From NCBI GenBank assembly GCA_023418095.1, contig JAEZDL010000030.1:1-6752 (forward strand): a DNA stretch of 6,752 bases, read 5' to 3'. Origin of the DNA: Bacteroidota bacterium (GTDB lineage Bacteria; Bacteroidota; Bacteroidia; Flavobacteriales_F; PHOS-HE28). Both the position numbers and the translations under genes were made by a program. Every line of letters begins with the position of its first letter. Position 1 is the stretch's first letter. The notes under the pieces are model-generated. The model had not been told where the DNA came from and searched no databases. It saw only the letters and a list, made by a program, of their open reading frames with translations. Of the stretch, positions 5,386 through 6,752 are shown one piece after another.

Positions 5386-6519
5386 ATGGGCACGATCGCG
5401 GAACAGAAACAGGTCTTACTGAAACCGATCTTCCATGAAAAGGAAAAGCGCCTCGGCCTGTTCTTCAAGTATGATGAGGAATTGATCGGAAGTGCGAAGG
5501 CTGCGGGAGCGAAATGGAGCCCGGGCCTGCGCTGCTGGCACCTTCCCGATGGTGGCGAAACCATGAAGAAGGTCTTCGCGGCATTCAAAGGAAAAGCGTG
5601 GGTGAACGCCGATGCCGTTTTCGATCGATCGGAAGGACCAGCGGCTACCGCGCAAGTAACGTCAACGATCGACCTAAATACCTTTCAGAGCGATGCGCTT
5701 GAAAAGATGCGGCGCAAATTGGAGATCGGGCGCTACAGCGTAAACACGATAGAAACCTATTTGAACGCCTTCAAGCAATTCCTCCTGCATTTTCCCGAAA
5801 AGCATCCCAACGATCTGCGCACGGATGATATCGAAGCTTACCAGTACCACCTGGCCAGACGCCAGGTGAGTAACAGCTATCTCAACCAGATCGTGAACGC
5901 GATCCGGTATTTCTACAAGGATGTGCTTGGCGATGCGCAGCGCGTGAAGTTCATCGAGCGGCCAAGGAAGGAAAGAAAACTTCCAGTGATATTGAGCAAG
6001 ACCGAAGTTTCACGATTATTATCCTCGATCCCGAATTTGAAGCACCAGACCATGCTCAGCGTTGCGTATTCCGGAGGGTTGCGCATGGGCGAGGTGCTGT
6101 CATTGCGTACGAACGACATTCTTTTCGATCGGGGATTGATCAGGATCACGGCTGCAAAAGGCAATAAAGACCGTGTCACGCTTCTTGGCAGATCCACGGC
6201 AGCCTTGATCAAACGTTATTTGGAAGCATACAAACCCACGGATCATCTTTTTCCGGGGCAGGATGGAGGCCGGTATTCTGAACGGAGTCTTCAAAAAGTG
6301 ATGGAGCAGGCATTGAAGAACGCAGGCATCGATAAGCCGGCCACATTGCATACCTTGCGTCATTCCTTCGCAACCCACCTGCTTGAACAAGGCACCGATC
6401 TGCGTTACATCCAGAACTTGCTTGGGCACGCCTCCAGCAAGACAACCGAGATCTATACCCATGTCAGTACGCGATACTTGCAAGGGATCATTAACCCGTT
6501 GGATGCTTTGGAGGAATGA
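5386..6519 (+). CDS. Tyrosine recombinase (XerD/IntI-like integrase) with extra N-terminal domain
   Basis: The 377-aa protein has three parts. An N-terminal domain of about 80 residues contains FFKYDEELIGSAKAAGAKW then RCWHLP, resembling small modules of the form YDxELIxxxKxxGAxWxxxxxxWxxP, perhaps an arm-type DNA-binding domain. A SAM-like core-binding domain follows (about 98-185, with YSVNTIETYLNAFKQFL). The catalytic domain (about 198-370) keeps every key residue: Arg233 in SGGLRMGEVLSL, Lys258 in AAKGNKDR, His322 and Arg325 in HTLRHSFATHL, His348 in LLGHASSKTTEIYTHV, and nucleophile Tyr357. It ends in INPLDALEE, very like the C-terminal SPLDxL of integron integrases. The extra helix typical of true IntI between the Lys and His-x-x-Arg motifs is absent. 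It therefore looks active and is better called IntI-related than IntI. It is oriented toward the GATC-poor region that follows. Confidence 0.93.
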   Translation: MGTIAEQKQVLLKPIFHEKEKRLGLFFKYDEELIGSAKAAGAKWSPGLRCWHLPDGGETMKKVFAAFKGKAWVNADAVFDRSEGPAATAQVTSTIDLNTFQSDALEKMRRKLEIGRYSVNTIETYLNAFKQFLLHFPEKHPNDLRTDDIEAYQYHLARRQVSNSYLNQIVNAIRYFYKDVLGDAQRVKFIERPRKERKLPVILSKTEVSRLLSSIPNLKHQTMLSVAYSGGLRMGEVLSLRTNDILFDRGLIRITAAKGNKDRVTLLGRSTAALIKRYLEAYKPTDHLFPGQDGGRYSERSLQKVMEQALKNAGIDKPATLHTLRHSFATHLLEQGTDLRYIQNLLGHASSKTTEIYTHVSTRYLQGIINPLDALEE

Positions 6520-6653
6520 CAGCTTTTCTGGCAAAAGGTTCGCTTTACGTGCCGTAATAGTGAATAAGGCGAAGATCCAGTCCAGAAGTCATAGTGGAAA
6601 TACACGAAGATCTTCGGCAACCCTACGTTATAGGCAAGGCTGACAGACATACC
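6520..6653. other. Integrase-downstream region, candidate attachment (attI-like) site
   Basis: This 134-bp stretch after the integrase has no convincing gene. It contains a direct repeat CGAAGATC (6570-6577 and 6605-6612), the second copy lying in the 12-bp palindrome CGAAGATCTTCG (6605-6616). The motif ACGTTATAGGC (6625-6635) follows; its GTT resembles the core crossover triplet of integron sites, but the next bases only partly fit GTTRRRY. No reverse-complement R'' partner is visible upstream, which would suit attI rather than attC. A new reading frame begins 18 nt later. The assignment is inference. Confidence 0.3.
6605..6616. repeat. Perfect 12-bp palindrome CGAAGATCTTCG
   Basis: Self-complementary and 10 nt before the GTTATAGGC motif. 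Its left half repeats 35 bp upstream at 6570-6577. It could be a recombinase-binding site or part of a regulatory site; no T-tract follows, so it is not a terminator. Confidence 0.45.
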
Positions 6654-6752
6654 ATGAGAATTAAGCATAGATATTTGACCTGGGACAGTCACTTGAAAAT
6701 CATCCAACCAGTTAAGGACATTCTTGACAAACATTCGCATGTCTACAAATAC
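6654..6752 (+). CDS. Start of an unknown protein, cut by the right window edge (possible first cassette gene)
   Basis: An ATG at 6654 opens 33 codons without a stop to the window end (begins MRIKHRYLTWDSHLK). The amino-acid content is protein-like, with mixed charged and hydrophobic residues, but I do not recognise a family from 33 residues. Codons are more AT-rich than in the neighbouring genes (AGA for Arg, TTG and CTT for Leu) and no GATC occurs, unlike the rest of the window. The minus strand is open here too, but that frame overlaps the 3' end of the integrase gene and is less convincing. The short distance to the GTTATAGGC motif is what would be expected of a gene-cassette start. Confidence 0.4.
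   Translation, partial: MRIKHRYLTWDSHLKIIQPVKDILDKHSHVYKY

Noticed and set aside
5386..6519. Calling the recombinase a bona fide integron integrase (IntI)
   Set aside because: The extra IntI-specific region between the catalytic Lys and the HxxR motif is missing, and no attC repeat can be shown within the window.
6453..6740. Minus-strand open frame of 95 codons at the right edge
   Set aside because: It overlaps the C-terminal coding part of the integrase and shows no domain. The plus-strand frame at 6654 is the better candidate, though neither is certain.

Overview
The window looks like a piece of a Bacteroidota chromosome, most likely a moderately GC-rich member of the Flavobacteriales or a relative. 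Three things point there. A large secreted protein ends in a type IX secretion (T9SS) type A sorting domain. Several genes are preceded by Bacteroidota-type -7 boxes (TAnnTTTG) rather than -35/-10 promoters or clear Shine-Dalgarno sequences. The gene families present (DUF4256, a FAGxWKD-type antitoxin with a PIN toxin, an integrase ending in NPLDAL) are common in that phylum. The DNA is extraordinarily rich in GATC, with about 145 sites by hand count against about 26 expected.

Layout. On the left edge lies a minus-strand ArsR/SdpR-type repressor, cut by the window end. It is divergent from a T9SS-exported protein of 14 Asp-box/BNR-like repeats (465-2588). The 169-bp divergent region holds a -7 box for each gene and two perfect palindromes that are good operator candidates. 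A strong intrinsic terminator (2611-2650) closes the propeller gene and abuts the next promoter. Plus-strand genes follow: a four-helix membrane protein of unknown function (2661-3080), a DUF4256 protein (3091-3657), a type II toxin-antitoxin pair overlapping by 4 nt (3705-3941 and 3938-4348), an exported S9-like alpha/beta hydrolase (4396-5346) and a tyrosine recombinase with an extra N-terminal domain (5386-6519).

Right end. The last 233 bases change character: they are GATC-poor, with a palindrome, a short direct repeat, a GTTATAGGC motif and then, 18 nt later, the start of an open reading frame that runs off the window (6654 onward). This could be an integron-like arrangement (integrase, attachment region, first cassette) in which the integrase is co-oriented with the cassettes. 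The evidence is suggestive only, because the array itself would lie outside the window.

The genes do not form one pathway. The region reads as an accessory-leaning neighbourhood of independent units, most with their own start-proximal promoter. The toxin gene is lower in GC than its surroundings (about 41% over three sampled 60-base lines, against about 54% in two lines of the hydrolase), consistent with acquisition by transfer.
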